A DNA stretch of 5,600 nt, from NCBI GenBank assembly GCA_947585525.1, contig CANPXA010000124.1, positions 1 to 5,600 on the forward strand, in the 5' to 3' direction. Made by a program: the position numbers and the translations under genes. The notes below the pieces were generated by a model. The model was not told the DNA's origin and did not search any database. It saw nothing but the letters and a program-made list of their open reading frames with translations. Numbering within the stretch: the first letter of the stretch is position 1; every line of letters starts with the position of its first letter. Below are positions 5,493 through 5,600 of the stretch, piece after piece. Origin of the DNA: an uncultured Akkermansia sp. GTDB lineage: Bacteria > Verrucomicrobiota > Verrucomicrobiia > Verrucomicrobiales > Akkermansiaceae.

Positions 5493-5600
5493 TTACGATT
5501 TGTTGATAACGTACGCATTGCGCAGATTTTTCGAATCATCAACGTGTGCGAGTGAGTTCTCTGGATCCATCATCATGATGACCGCTTGTTCCGAAAAAAT
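5493..5600 (-). CDS. C-terminal end of an unidentified gene, truncated by window edge
   Basis: The minus-strand frame entering from the right edge is open for 35 codons and ends at TAA (5495-5493). The visible protein includes MMMDPENSLAHVDDSKNLRN and ends NAYVINKS. Its mixed hydrophilic composition and the plausible convergent position beside a hairpin support a real gene end. Too little is present to assign a family, and an open frame of this length can occur by chance. Confidence 0.5.
   Translation of the reverse strand: MFSEQAVIMMMDPENSLAHVDDSKNLRNAYVINKS

Noticed and set aside
1..5600. CRISPR array, tRNA, rRNA or insertion sequence
   Set aside because: No regularly spaced direct repeats, cloverleaf-like sequence, rRNA core or transposase were seen; the only dispersed repeat is the two-copy hairpin element.

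Overview
The window is bacterial DNA made of two modules of different base composition, plus the tail of a convergent gene at the right edge. The host cannot be named from the sequence. It has GC-rich genes with strong third-position GC bias, Shine-Dalgarno sequences at some starts (769-776, 5325-5330), and a textbook sigma70-type promoter. A Gram-negative with mid-to-high GC is likely, but that is only a guess.

Left module (1-2483, + strand): a type II restriction-modification operon of the DpnII/MboI family, which recognises GATC. It encodes an alpha-class (D12, Dam-like) adenine methyltransferase cut off by the left edge, then a DpnII-type endonuclease, then a beta-class DpnA-like second methyltransferase. 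The genes are packed tightly: a 3-nt gap with the ribosome binding site inside the previous gene, then a 7-nt overlap. The order M1-R-M2 is that of MboI, not of DpnII (M1-M2-R). The DNA is AT-richer than what follows (lines 781-840 about 42 % GC, 4141-4200 about 57 %), which fits horizontal acquisition.

Spacer (2484-2850, 367 bases): I see no convincing gene here. It holds one copy of a hairpin repeat, a perfect 15-bp palindrome, a chain of overlapping inverted repeats, a probable terminator, and a near-consensus promoter. The promoter places the transcript start at or within about 1 nt of the next ATG.

Right module (2851-5354, + strand): a dynamin-like P-loop GTPase of 632 aa with a long helical C-terminal half. 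A 192-aa protein of unknown family follows 12 nt later in the same reading frame. A strong AGGAGG site and an overlapping GTG then open a third cistron that stops after five codons, so the operon looks as if its third gene has been lost. A second copy of the repeat lies just beyond this stub.

Right edge (5355-5600): the repeat copy, a short GC hairpin, and the C-terminal 35 codons of an unidentified minus-strand gene converging on the operon.

The R-M operon is a recognisable defence system. The GTPase plus small-partner pair is the least familiar part of the window. A defence role for it is possible, because it adjoins an R-M system and some bacterial dynamin-like proteins are anti-phage, but composition argues that the two modules have separate histories.
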